A stretch of DNA of 24,352 nt from Pelagibius sp050290145 (lineage in GTDB: Bacteria; Pseudomonadota; Alphaproteobacteria; Kiloniellales; Kiloniellaceae), in NCBI GenBank assembly GCA_050290145.1, contig JBNKHC010000041.1, forward strand, positions 1 through 24,352, read 5' to 3'. A model generated the notes under the pieces. That model made no database searches and was not told the origin of the DNA. It saw only the letters and a program-made list of their open reading frames with translations. Positions 7,025-14,962 of this stretch are shown here, piece by piece (the first letter of the stretch is position 1; the number at the start of each line of letters is the position of its first letter). Position numbers and translations under genes: made by a program.

Positions 7025-8401
7025 TCAGTTGTCCTTCTTGAGGCGGCGCTCCGCTTCGTTCTTGACGTCCTGGGCGCGCAGCCAGGGGGCCGTGTTCTCC
7101 GGCAGGGCGCCGGCGGCATGCTCGGCGCGGTCGCGCGCCTCGGCGTAGTGGCCCCGCGCCAGGGCCGCCTCTGCCAGCGACAGGGCGGTCATGGCCTGAT
7201 CGCCCAGGCGGCCGTGCGCGATGGCGGCCAGGCGCCAGGCGGCGGCGTTGTTGGGCTCCTGGGCCAGGGTGACGTTCAGGTTCTCCAGCGCCGCCTGGTC
7301 CATTTCCCGGGTGTCGAGAGCGATCTCGGCCTTGGCCAGGGCCTGGCGGATCTGCGCCGAGCCGGGCAGCACCTGGACCGCGGCCTGGTACTCGGGCACC
7401 GCCTCGGCGACGCGGCCGTGCTCCAGCAGCATCTGGCCCTTCAACTCGCGGAAATAGGGATCGTTCGGCTTTTCCAGCAGCAGGGCGTTGATCTCGGCCA
7501 GCGCCCTGTCGATGTCCGGCACCCGGTAATAGGCGATGGCCCGGGCGTAGCGCGCGGGCAGGCTGGCATCGCTCGTCGGATAGGACCGTAGGACCTGGTT
7601 CAGGGGATTGAGGAAGCCGATCAGCTTGGCGCGCATGCGCTTGTGCATCTGCACCAGCTGCTCGTCCGGCGCCTTGTTGGCGTAGGGCGATTCGCGCAGC
7701 GCCTCGCGCAGGAAATCGACTCGGTTCTGGGTCAGGGGGTGGGTGCGCAGATAGGGGTCCTGGTTGCTGGTCAGCAGCACTTCCTGGCCGCTCAGCTTCT
7801 CCATGAACTCCATGAGCCCGCGCGGCGACTGGTGGGTCGCCCGCAGCAGGCTCACCGCGGCCTGGTCGGCGGAGTTTTCCTGGGTGCGCGTGTATTGCAG
7901 CAGGCCGCGCAGGGCGATGTCCTGGCCGCCGCTGAGCACCGCCGCGCCCAGACCGCCCTCGCCGGTGGCCAGGGCCGCGCCCAGGCTCAGCAGGTAGGTG
8001 GCGATGAGGGTGGCGTAGGTCTGCTCCAGGGCGGCGCCGCTGCGCGCCAGGTGCCCGCCGGCGATGTGGCCGGTTTCGTGGGCGATCACGCCGATCACCT
8101 CGCCGGGGTCCTCGGTCTCTATCAAGAGGCCGGTATTGATGAAGAGATTGAGCCCGCCGGCAACAAAAGCGTTGAGCGCGCGGTCATTAACGAGGTAGAG
8201 CCTGATCCCCTGGGGGCTCAGTCCGGCAGCCTGGAACAGTGGCGTGGCGTAGGTGCGGATGGTATTTTCGATCTCCGCATCGCGAATCAGCTGTAGCTGA
8301 TCGGCCGCCGCCCGCTGCGGCAGCAGGGGGCCGAGCAAGAGTAATATAACGCAGAACAAAGGAATGGGCGGTTTGCGCAAGGGTCTGATCTCGCCTTTCA
8401 T
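7025..8401 (-). CDS. M48 metalloprotease with TPR repeats (BepA/YfgC-like)
   Basis: This 458-residue secreted zinc metalloprotease resembles BepA, which maintains outer-membrane assembly. A signal peptide covers about 1-33 (hydrophobic PLFCVILLLLGPLLP). The zinc site is H108-E-T-G-H112 in VIAHETGHIAGGH, with E175 in TRTQENSADQAA as the expected third ligand. The protease domain ends near 270. The rest (about 285-440) is helical and Ala/Leu-rich in repeated 34-residue style, consistent with TPRs. Starts are uncertain. ATGs at 8422 and 8401 and a TTG at 8380 are all in frame; the last would give a compact MRKPP signal peptide with AAGGCGAG upstream. The 5' end is within 41 bp of the divergent GGT-family gene. 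Confidence 0.92.
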   Translation of the reverse strand: MKGEIRPLRKPPIPLFCVILLLLGPLLPQRAAADQLQLIRDAEIENTIRTYATPLFQAAGLSPQGIRLYLVNDRALNAFVAGGLNLFINTGLLIETEDPGEVIGVIAHETGHIAGGHLARSGAALEQTYATLIATYLLSLGAALATGEGGLGAAVLSGGQDIALRGLLQYTRTQENSADQAAVSLLRATHQSPRGLMEFMEKLSGQEVLLTSNQDPYLRTHPLTQNRVDFLREALRESPYANKAPDEQLVQMHKRMRAKLIGFLNPLNQVLRSYPTSDASLPARYARAIAYYRVPDIDRALAEINALLLEKPNDPYFRELKGQMLLEHGRVAEAVPEYQAAVQVLPGSAQIRQALAKAEIALDTREMDQAALENLNVTLAQEPNNAAAWRLAAIAHGRLGDQAMTALSLAEAALARGHYAEARDRAEHAAGALPENTAPWLRAQDVKNEAERRLKKDN

Positions 8402-8441
8402 CTCCATAACTAAACACGCCATACGCGCTTTTCAACGCAGC

Positions 8442-10034
8442 TTGTCCCCGGCCAGCTTCAAGATAGCAGGTCTTCTGGGCATGACCATGGCAGTCTTGAG
8501 CGCCTGCGAGGCGCCCCGGGAGCCGGGCGTTCTGGCGCCGGTCGAGGGCTTTGCCGGCCTGGTCGCCGGTGACGAGCCGCGCGCTGTGACCATCGGGCGC
8601 GACGTGATCGGCAACGGCGGCACCGCCGCCGACGCCGCCGTGGCCATGTATTTCGCCATGACCGTGACCCTGCCGTCGCGGGTCGGCCTGGCCGGGGGCG
8701 GGGTCTGCATCGCCCACGACAGCGGCCTCGGCTACCAGGAGGGCGAGCCGAGCGTGCAGGTCTTCCAGTTCCTGCCGGATCCCGCCGCCGGCGGGCGTCC
8801 GCAGCTTGCCGGCGCGCGCGCCATGGCGGTGATGCACGCCCGCCACGGCGCCCAGCGCTGGGAACTGCTGCTGGGCCCTGCCGAGCGTCTGGGCCGCGTC
8901 GGCTACGGCGTCAGCCGGGCCTTCGCCACCGACCTCGCCGCGGCGGCCGACTTCGTCTCGGCCAATCCCGACCTGCGCGCGGTCTATTCCAACCGGTCGG
9001 GCTCCCTGGCCCGCGAAGGCGACGAGATCATGCCTTCGGAACTGGCCGGCGTGATCTCCGGCCTGCGCCGCCAGGGGGCGGGCTACCTCTACACCGGCGC
9101 CTTCGCCAACCGCCTCGTGGAATCGGCCAACGCGATCGGCGTGCCGCTGACCGTGCAGCAGTTGCGCGACACGCTGCCGCGCGCGACGACCCCCCTGGAG
9201 GTTCGCATCGGCGACAGCGTGGCCTATTTCCCGCCGCCGCCGGGCGGCGGCGGCCTGCTGGCCGCCCAGATGGTCGGCATGCTGACGGAGGTGGAGAGCT
9301 ACAGCAGCGCCTCGCCGTCGGACCGGGTCCACCTGCTGGCCGAGGCCGGGCAGCGCGCCTTCGCCGCCCGCAGCGGCTGGCTGGGCAATGGCACCGACGG
9401 CCGCGGCCTGGTCGGCGAGAACGCCCTGGAGCGGCTCATGGCCGGCTACACCTCGCGCCAGCACACCCCGGCGCAGGTGAGCGCGGCCAATGCCCTGCCG
9501 GCAGTCTCCAACCCCTTCACCGCGGGTTTCGTGGTGGCCGACCAGTGGAGTTCCGCGGTGGCCTGCAGCTTCACCATGAACGGGCTGTTCGGCGCCGGCC
9601 GCATGATCCCCGGCACCGGCATCCTGCTGCCCAAGGACCCGATCCTGGGCGCCGACAACCTGACCGCCACGATCTTCGCCAATCCCTTCAACGGCACGCT
9701 CTACTTCGCCGGCACGGCGAGCGGCGGCTTGGCGGCACCCGCGGCCCTGACGCGGGTCATGCTGGAGGGTCTGAGCGACGGCGGTAACCTGGAAACGGCG
9801 GTCGCGGCGCCGCGCGTCGTCAATGTCGGGGCGCCGGACATCACCTACTACGAGCCGAGCCTGGATGCCGGGACCGTCGACGCCCTGCGTCGGCGTGGCC
9901 ACAGCCTGCAGGTCGAACCGGGGGTCGGCCTGGCCAACGCCCTGCTGTGCCCGGCCGGCCTGCGCAACGAAACCGTCAGCTGCCAGGCGGCCAGCGACCG
10001 GCGCGGCCACGGCCTGGCCGTGCGGGTCCAGTAG
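8442..10034 (+). CDS. Gamma-glutamyltranspeptidase-family lipoprotein, divergent active site
   Basis: This member of the gamma-glutamyltransferase family (Ntn hydrolases that self-cleave at a Thr) has 530 residues from the TTG at 8442. That start gives a lipoprotein signal ending in the lipobox V-L-S-A-C22; an ATG at 8364 would add 26 residues and overlap the divergent protease gene. The N-terminal GNGGTAADAAVAM is the GGT large-subunit signature. The predicted nucleophile T360 lies in NPFTAGFVVADQW, followed by FTMNGLFGAG and GTGILL, as in GGT small subunits. Canonical enzymes read T-T-H after the cleavage site and this one reads T-A-G, so activity and specificity may differ. A membrane-anchored periplasmic role in glutathione or gamma-glutamyl metabolism is possible. 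The aminotransferase follows 38 bp downstream, probably co-transcribed. Confidence 0.82.
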   Translation: MSPASFKIAGLLGMTMAVLSACEAPREPGVLAPVEGFAGLVAGDEPRAVTIGRDVIGNGGTAADAAVAMYFAMTVTLPSRVGLAGGGVCIAHDSGLGYQEGEPSVQVFQFLPDPAAGGRPQLAGARAMAVMHARHGAQRWELLLGPAERLGRVGYGVSRAFATDLAAAADFVSANPDLRAVYSNRSGSLAREGDEIMPSELAGVISGLRRQGAGYLYTGAFANRLVESANAIGVPLTVQQLRDTLPRATTPLEVRIGDSVAYFPPPPGGGGLLAAQMVGMLTEVESYSSASPSDRVHLLAEAGQRAFAARSGWLGNGTDGRGLVGENALERLMAGYTSRQHTPAQVSAANALPAVSNPFTAGFVVADQWSSAVACSFTMNGLFGAGRMIPGTGILLPKDPILGADNLTATIFANPFNGTLYFAGTASGGLAAPAALTRVMLEGLSDGGNLETAVAAPRVVNVGAPDITYYEPSLDAGTVDALRRRGHSLQVEPGVGLANALLCPAGLRNETVSCQAASDRRGHGLAVRVQ

Positions 10035-10072
10035 CGGCCGGACCGGTCAAGGGAAGGAAACGGGGAACCGTC

Positions 10073-11224
10073 ATGGTCCTGAAGGTCGCCGGGCGCGGGC
10101 GCGTCCCACCCTTCATCGTCATGGACGTGATGCGCGCGGCCAACGAGCGCGAGGCTGCCGGTGGCGACGTCCTCCACCTGGAGGTCGGCCAGCCGGGCAC
10201 CCCGGCGCCCGACGGAGCGCTGGCCGCCGCCCGCGCGGCGCTGGACGGGCACCTGATCGGCTATACCGACGCCATGGGGCTGCCCAGCCTGCGCCGCCGG
10301 ATCGCCCGGCACTATCAGGACTGGTACGGCTGCGCGGTCGATCCCGACCGCATCATGGTGACGACGGGCTCCTCGGCGGGCTTCCAGGTGGCCTTCCTGG
10401 CCGCCTTCGATGCCGGCGACCGCGTCGCCCTGGCGGCGCCGGGCTATCCGGCCTACCGCAACATCCTGACCGCGCTGGGTGTCGAGCCCGTCCTGCTGCC
10501 GGCCGAGGCCGAGCACCGCTTCCAGCCGACGCCGGAGCTGCTGGAGCGGCTGCCGTCGCCGCCCGACGGCCTGATCGTCGCTTCGCCCTCCAACCCGGCG
10601 GGCACCATGGTCGGGCGTGCCGAGATGCAGGCCATGGTGGACTACTGCCACGAGGCCGGAATCCGCCTGGTCTCCGACGAGATCTATCACGGCATCTGCT
10701 TCGATCAGCCCGGCGTCAGCGCGCTGGAGCTGACCGACGAGGCCATCGTCATCAACTCCTTCTCCAAGTACTTCTCGATGACCGGCTGGCGCCTCGGCTG
10801 GATGGTGCTGCCCCAGGACCTGCTGCGGCCGGCGGAGTGCCTGGGCCAGAACCTCTTCATCTCGGCGCCCTGCCTGTCGCAGATTGCCGGGGAGGCGGCC
10901 TTCGACTGCGAAGCGCAGCTGGACGGTTACGTGGCCGCCTATGCGCGTAACCGCGCGCTGCTGCTGGAGGAGCTGCCCAAGGCCGGGCTCGACCGCCTGG
11001 CGCCGGCCGACGGCGCTTTCTACATCTATGCCGATGTCTCCAGCCTGACCAACGACAGCGAGGACTTCTGCAAGCGCATGCTGGCGGAGATCGGCGTGGC
11101 TGCGACCCCGGGCATCGATTTCGATCCCGACCGCGGCCGCCGCTTCGTGCGCTTCTCCTTTGCCGGGCGCGAAGCGGTCATGGCCGAGGCGGCCCGCCGC
11201 CTCAAGGACTGGATCAAGGGCTGA
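10073..11224 (+). CDS. Class I/II PLP-dependent aminotransferase
   Basis: This 383-residue fold-type I aminotransferase resembles the aspartate/aromatic group. PLP-binding landmarks appear in order: TTGSSAGFQ near residue 97, SPSNPAG (N174), SDEIYHG (D202, Y205) and NSFSKYFSMTGWRLGW. K232 is the Schiff-base lysine. A C-terminal arginine in RRFVRFSFAG is the expected alpha-carboxylate binder. The length is near the family norm (about 390). The ATG at 10073 is chosen because GGGGA lies about 6 nt upstream and residues from MVLKVAGRGR onward fit the family; longer in-frame starts read through the end of the preceding gene. The substrate cannot be fixed from sequence. It ends just before a strong bidirectional terminator. 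Confidence 0.93.
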   Translation: MVLKVAGRGRVPPFIVMDVMRAANEREAAGGDVLHLEVGQPGTPAPDGALAAARAALDGHLIGYTDAMGLPSLRRRIARHYQDWYGCAVDPDRIMVTTGSSAGFQVAFLAAFDAGDRVALAAPGYPAYRNILTALGVEPVLLPAEAEHRFQPTPELLERLPSPPDGLIVASPSNPAGTMVGRAEMQAMVDYCHEAGIRLVSDEIYHGICFDQPGVSALELTDEAIVINSFSKYFSMTGWRLGWMVLPQDLLRPAECLGQNLFISAPCLSQIAGEAAFDCEAQLDGYVAAYARNRALLLEELPKAGLDRLAPADGAFYIYADVSSLTNDSEDFCKRMLAEIGVAATPGIDFDPDRGRRFVRFSFAGREAVMAEAARRLKDWIKG

Positions 11225-11251
11225 CGGCCTTTCCTGCTCAGCGCCCCAAGA

Positions 11252-11284
11252 AAAACGGCCCCTCCGATCCGGAGGGGCCGTTTT
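11252..11284. terminator. Perfect bidirectional intrinsic terminator
   Basis: AAAACGGCCCCTCCG (11252-11266) pairs perfectly with CGGAGGGGCCGTTTT (11270-11284) around a 3-nt ATC loop. The 15-bp stem ends in A-runs and T-runs on both sides, so it can stop transcription from the aminotransferase (+) and from rne (-). It sits 27 nt after one stop and 23 nt after the other. Confidence 0.93.
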
Positions 11285-11307
11285 GCATCTACACCTGCCG
11301 CAAGGCG

Positions 11308-14229
11308 TCAGACGAAGCGGTTCCACCAGCCGCGGCGCTTGGGCTGATTGTCCTCGGCCTTCTCGCCGTGCGGCGGCTCCAGGGTGTCGACCTCCTGGTC
11401 GCCCCCGCTCTCCTCCGCCGCGGCGCTGCCGGCGGGCGTCGCCGGCTCGATCACCACCTTGGGATCGGTGGTGCTGATGTCCGGCCGTGACGTGCTGGCC
11501 GCCGCCAGTACGGGCTCCTCGGCCGCCTCTTCGACTTCGGATTCCTCGGCGACAGCTTCCTCGGCAAGCGCCTCCTCCGTCACGGCTGCTTCTGCAGCCA
11601 GCTCGGACTCCGGCGCCGCGCCGGCCGCTTCGACGCCTTCCTCAGCCGCCTCGGCCTCGGCTCCGGCTTCTTCCTCCTTGGCCTTGGCCGTGCGGCCCCG
11701 GCTCCGGCCGCCGCGCGATCCCCGGCCGCCGCGCGTGCCGCGCCGCCGTCCGGAGGTCTTTGGCTTGGCTTCCTCTTCGGATTCCTCGGAAGCCTCGGAT
11801 GCCACGGCCTCGGTCTCGTCGTCCCCGGCCGCTTCGGCTTCGGCGGTCTCGGGCTCTTCGGCCTCGGCCTTGCGGCTGCGGCGCCGGCCGCGCGGCTTGG
11901 CGCTTTCCTCGCCCTCGGCCTCTACCGTTTCCTCGCCCTCTGCCGTTTCCTCGGCCTCGGTCTCCTCATCGGCCGCGGCCTCGGCGGCCTCCTGCGTCTC
12001 GTCCTCGGCCTCGTCACCGCGGCGGCGCGACCGGCGCCGGCCGCCACGCTTGCCGCGGCGCTTGCGCTTGCGCGGACGCTCGCCGTCCTGCTCCTCGCTG
12101 GCCTCGACCTCGCTTTCGCCGGCGGCTTCTTCTTCCTCCTCCTCGGCTGCGCTCTCGCTCGCCTCCAGGGACTCGGCTTCTTCCTCCTCGTCCTTGCGCC
12201 GGCGCGAGCGGCGGCGACGGCCGCGCTTGCGCTCGCCGTCCTCGCTCTCCGCCTCGCGGCGCGACTCCCGGCGCGACTCACGCCGGGATTCCCGACGCTC
12301 CTCGGCAGGCGCCGCGCGGCGTTCGATCACCGTGCCGTCGCGCTCTATGGTGAAGGCGTCGGTGGCCAGCTTGTCGTCGGTCTCCACGGAGACCTTGAAG
12401 TCGTAGCGCTGCTCGATGGCGACCAGGTGATCGCGCTTCCTGTTCAAAAGGTAGAGGGCGACCTGGGTCGGCACAGTGACGGTCATCTCGCCGCCGGCCT
12501 CGCGGATGCCTTCTTCCTCCAGGCGGCGCAGCACCTGCAGGGCCAGGGATTCGACCGTGCGCACGCGCCCGGAGCCGGCGCAGTGCGGGCAGATCTCGGT
12601 CGAGCTCTCGAAGAGGCTGGGACGCATGCGCTGGCGCGACATCTCCAACAGCCCGAAGGGCGAGATGCGGCCGAGCTGGATGCGTGCGCGGTCGTGACGC
12701 AGCGCCTCCTTAAGGCGCCGCTCCACCTCGCGGTTGCGCCGCGACTCCTCCATGTCGATGAAGTCGATGACGATGAGCCCGGCCAGGTCGCGCAGGCGCA
12801 GCTGGCGGCCGACTTCCTCGGCGGCCTCCAGGTTGGTCTTGAGCGCGGTTTCCTCGATGTGCCGCTCGCGCGTGGCGCGCCCGGAGTTCACGTCAACGGC
12901 GACCAGGGCTTCGGTCTGGTTGAACACCAGGTAGCCGCCGGAGCGCAGCTGCACCGTATTGGAGTGCATGGCATCGAGCTGGCTTTCCACCTGGTAGCGC
13001 TGGAACAGCGGAACGTTGGAATCCTTGTACTGCTGCACCTTCTTGGCGTGGCTGGGCGTCAGCGACTTCATGAAGTCCTTGGCCGCCTTGTAGCCGTCAT
13101 CGCCGTCGACCAGCACTTCGTCCATGTCGCGGCTGTAGAGGTCGCGGATCGCCCGCTTGATCAGGTTGGCTTCCTCGTAGATGAGGGCCGGGGCCGTCGA
13201 CTCCAGGGTGGACTGGCGGATGCTGTCCCACAGCCGCAGCAGGTATTCGTAGTCGCGGCGGATCTCCACCTTGGTGCGCTGGCTTCCCGCGGTGCGCACG
13301 ATGACGGCGATGCCCTCGGGAATCTCGAGATCGGCCAGGATGCCCTTCAGGCGGCGCCGGTCGCTGGCGTTGCTGATCTTGCGGCTGATGCCGCCGCCCT
13401 TGTTGGTGTTGGGCATCAGCACGCAGTAGCGTCCGGGCAGCGACAGGTAGGTGGTCAGCGCCGCGCCCTTGTTGCCGCGCTCTTCCTTGGTCACCTGCAC
13501 CAGCATCACCTGGCGGCGCTTGATCACTTCCTGGATCTTGTAACGGCGCAGCAGCTGGGCACGGCGGCGGGCGGCGTCTTCCAGTTCGTCGCCACCGACG
13601 GTGTCGACATTCACCTCGGTCTCGACCTGCTCGGGATCGGCTGCAGCCGCGGCCTCGCCATTTTCGGCGCCTTCCGCGCTGTCGTCGCCTTCGTCCTCGG
13701 CGTCACCCTCGGCGATGGCCTCGAGGGCCTCGCTCTGGCCTTCGGCGCCGTCGCTTTCGTCGGCCTCGGTCTCCGCGCCCTCGCCATCGGCGGCCTCGGC
13801 GCCTTGCAGCGTCGTGTCCCCGCCGTCCTCCTCCAGGGGGCCGTCTTCCAGGGGCTCGTCGCCGCCGGCGTCCTCGGTCTCCTCCAGGTCGGGGAGTTCG
13901 ATCTCCGCGTCGTCGGGGGCCTCGTCGGCCGGCTCCGACTTCAGCGCGGCCTCTTCGGCCAGCAGCGCCTCGCGGTCGGCGATGGGGATGCGGTAGTAGT
14001 CGGGGTGGATTTCACTGAACGGCAGGAAGCCATGGCGGTTGCCCCCGTAGTCGACGAAGGCCGCCTGGAGGGAGGGTTCTACCCGCGTAACCTTGGCGAG
14101 GTAGATGTTGCCTTTTAACTGCTTCCTGGAACTTGTTTCGTAGTCGAAATCCTCAAGTCGATTGCCAGACTGAACCACCACCCTGGTTTCTTCCGGGTGG
14201 CTGGCATCGATAAGCATACGTTTGGCCAT
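11308..14229 (-). CDS. rne: Ribonuclease E
   Basis: This 973-residue endoribonuclease processes rRNA and tRNA and starts mRNA decay; it scaffolds the degradosome. An S1 domain begins near residue 36 and is interrupted by a very acidic insert at about 93-225 before resuming at RRYKIQEVIKRRQ. The catalytic core has D446 (VAVDVNSG) and D489 (VIDFIDM), the two Mg2+ ligands. The Zn-link is C547-P-H-C550. After about 640 the tail is disordered, with alternating Arg-rich RNA-binding blocks and Glu/Ala-rich blocks. It includes four RRES-type repeats at about 645-659 and ends in KRRGWWNRFV. In Caulobacter a C-terminal GWW motif binds PNPase, so the same role is inferred here. The ATG at 14229 has GGAG about 10 nt upstream. 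Confidence 0.97.
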   Translation of the reverse strand: MAKRMLIDASHPEETRVVVQSGNRLEDFDYETSSRKQLKGNIYLAKVTRVEPSLQAAFVDYGGNRHGFLPFSEIHPDYYRIPIADREALLAEEAALKSEPADEAPDDAEIELPDLEETEDAGGDEPLEDGPLEEDGGDTTLQGAEAADGEGAETEADESDGAEGQSEALEAIAEGDAEDEGDDSAEGAENGEAAAAADPEQVETEVNVDTVGGDELEDAARRRAQLLRRYKIQEVIKRRQVMLVQVTKEERGNKGAALTTYLSLPGRYCVLMPNTNKGGGISRKISNASDRRRLKGILADLEIPEGIAVIVRTAGSQRTKVEIRRDYEYLLRLWDSIRQSTLESTAPALIYEEANLIKRAIRDLYSRDMDEVLVDGDDGYKAAKDFMKSLTPSHAKKVQQYKDSNVPLFQRYQVESQLDAMHSNTVQLRSGGYLVFNQTEALVAVDVNSGRATRERHIEETALKTNLEAAEEVGRQLRLRDLAGLIVIDFIDMEESRRNREVERRLKEALRHDRARIQLGRISPFGLLEMSRQRMRPSLFESSTEICPHCAGSGRVRTVESLALQVLRRLEEEGIREAGGEMTVTVPTQVALYLLNRKRDHLVAIEQRYDFKVSVETDDKLATDAFTIERDGTVIERRAAPAEERRESRRESRRESRREAESEDGERKRGRRRRSRRRKDEEEEAESLEASESAAEEEEEEAAGESEVEASEEQDGERPRKRKRRGKRGGRRRSRRRGDEAEDETQEAAEAAADEETEAEETAEGEETVEAEGEESAKPRGRRRSRKAEAEEPETAEAEAAGDDETEAVASEASEESEEEAKPKTSGRRRGTRGGRGSRGGRSRGRTAKAKEEEAGAEAEAAEEGVEAAGAAPESELAAEAAVTEEALAEEAVAEESEVEEAAEEPVLAAASTSRPDISTTDPKVVIEPATPAGSAAAEESGGDQEVDTLEPPHGEKAEDNQPKRRGWWNRFV

Positions 14230-14889
14230 AAAGGGAAAACTCCGGAACGCGCAACGCGGGGTCCTCGGGGACAGCCTTTCTGTCTCCCGGCCGCGGCGCG
14301 AAAGTCTTGGGAACTCGTTTGGTCGACACTATCGATGTCTTGACCGTCATCGGAACGAGCATGCTCTCATTTCCGAGGTTGCGGACGATGCGGTCTTTCT
14401 GTGCGAAGCCGCCGCCAGCGCCTCGACGGCCGGGACACACCATCGCAAGAGGGGCCAGGCCGTGAATTTGGGGGAGCCATGCTTTCGCTGTCGCAAGCTT
14501 GACGCTGACGGGAGCGGCCACGCGGCTCGGTTGTCTCGCGATTCCCTGCCCTTGTTCGGCATTCCACCCCTGTCGCGCGGGTCCGCTTCTTGCAGACTGC
14601 GCGGCCACCTCAACGAGGCGCCGCCGCCACATTGCCACGCCACTTTCCGGGAAAGGCTCGGGGAGGCAAAAGGAATCACGTGCGAAATAATATCAGGCAA
14701 GACCATGGTCTACCAGCCAATATTCGGCTCCCCGCGGCGGCGTGCAGAGGGCGGTGCGACCGGGCCGCGCGGCCCCGGAAAGCCGATTTTCCCCGGGGCG
14801 CGGTTGCGCCATGCCACGGTGACGCCCATTTTGCCCTGTAAGTCGCTGGGTGAACCTGCCGAATTCCGGCTCTGGGGGGCTGGAAGGGC
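14230..14889. other. Long intergenic region and probable rne 5' leader
   Basis: About 660 bp between rne and the amidase promoter hold no gene I can support. Open frames here lack ribosome-binding sites and family-like sequence. On the minus strand the best -10-like element is TATTAT at 14692-14687, without a good -35; a start there would give rne a leader of roughly 450 nt. RNase E mRNAs in E. coli have a long 5' untranslated region used for autoregulation, so a similar role is plausible but unproven. A bulged inverted repeat (GCCCCGGAAA against TTTTCCCCGGGGC) lies near 14770-14800. Confidence 0.4.
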
Positions 14890-14919
14890 TTGGCCCGCTC
14901 CCCGGGGTTCGCGTATATC
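14890..14919 (+). promoter_or_regulatory. Candidate sigma-70 promoter for the amidase gene
   Basis: TTGGCC (14890-14895) and TATATC (14914-14919) are separated by 18 nt, and each matches 4 of 6 consensus bases. Initiation near 14926 would leave a short leader of about 37 nt before the TTG at 14963. It would place the alternative TTG at 14933 too close to the transcript end, which supports the shorter protein. Confidence 0.4.
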
Positions 14920-14962
14920 TGGTGGTGGGCCGTTGAACTTACGCAATATTTGGGAATTCGAT

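Noticed and set aside
8187..10010. Minus-strand frame of about 600 codons across the GGT-family gene
   Set aside because: It has shadow composition and no start signal; the plus-strand gene has clear family motifs.
11490..12300. Tandem repeat or CRISPR-like array within the rne tail
   Set aside because: The repetition follows codons for Glu/Ala and Arg/Ser blocks in frame, with no fixed repeat-spacer spacing.
12427..14118. Long plus-strand open frame of about 560 codons opposite rne
   Set aside because: It lies wholly opposite a clear RNase E gene and encodes a low-complexity Val/Leu/Gly/Ala-rich product with no family motifs. It is explained by high GC and third-position bias.
14347..14706. 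A 119-codon minus-strand frame in the rne-amidase gap
   Set aside because: No ribosome-binding site, odd composition and no family-like pattern. Leader RNA is a better explanation.
14222..14962. N-terminal extension of the amidase frame back to 14222
   Set aside because: The extension overlaps the rne start, reads as random sequence and lies upstream of the signal peptide and candidate promoter.
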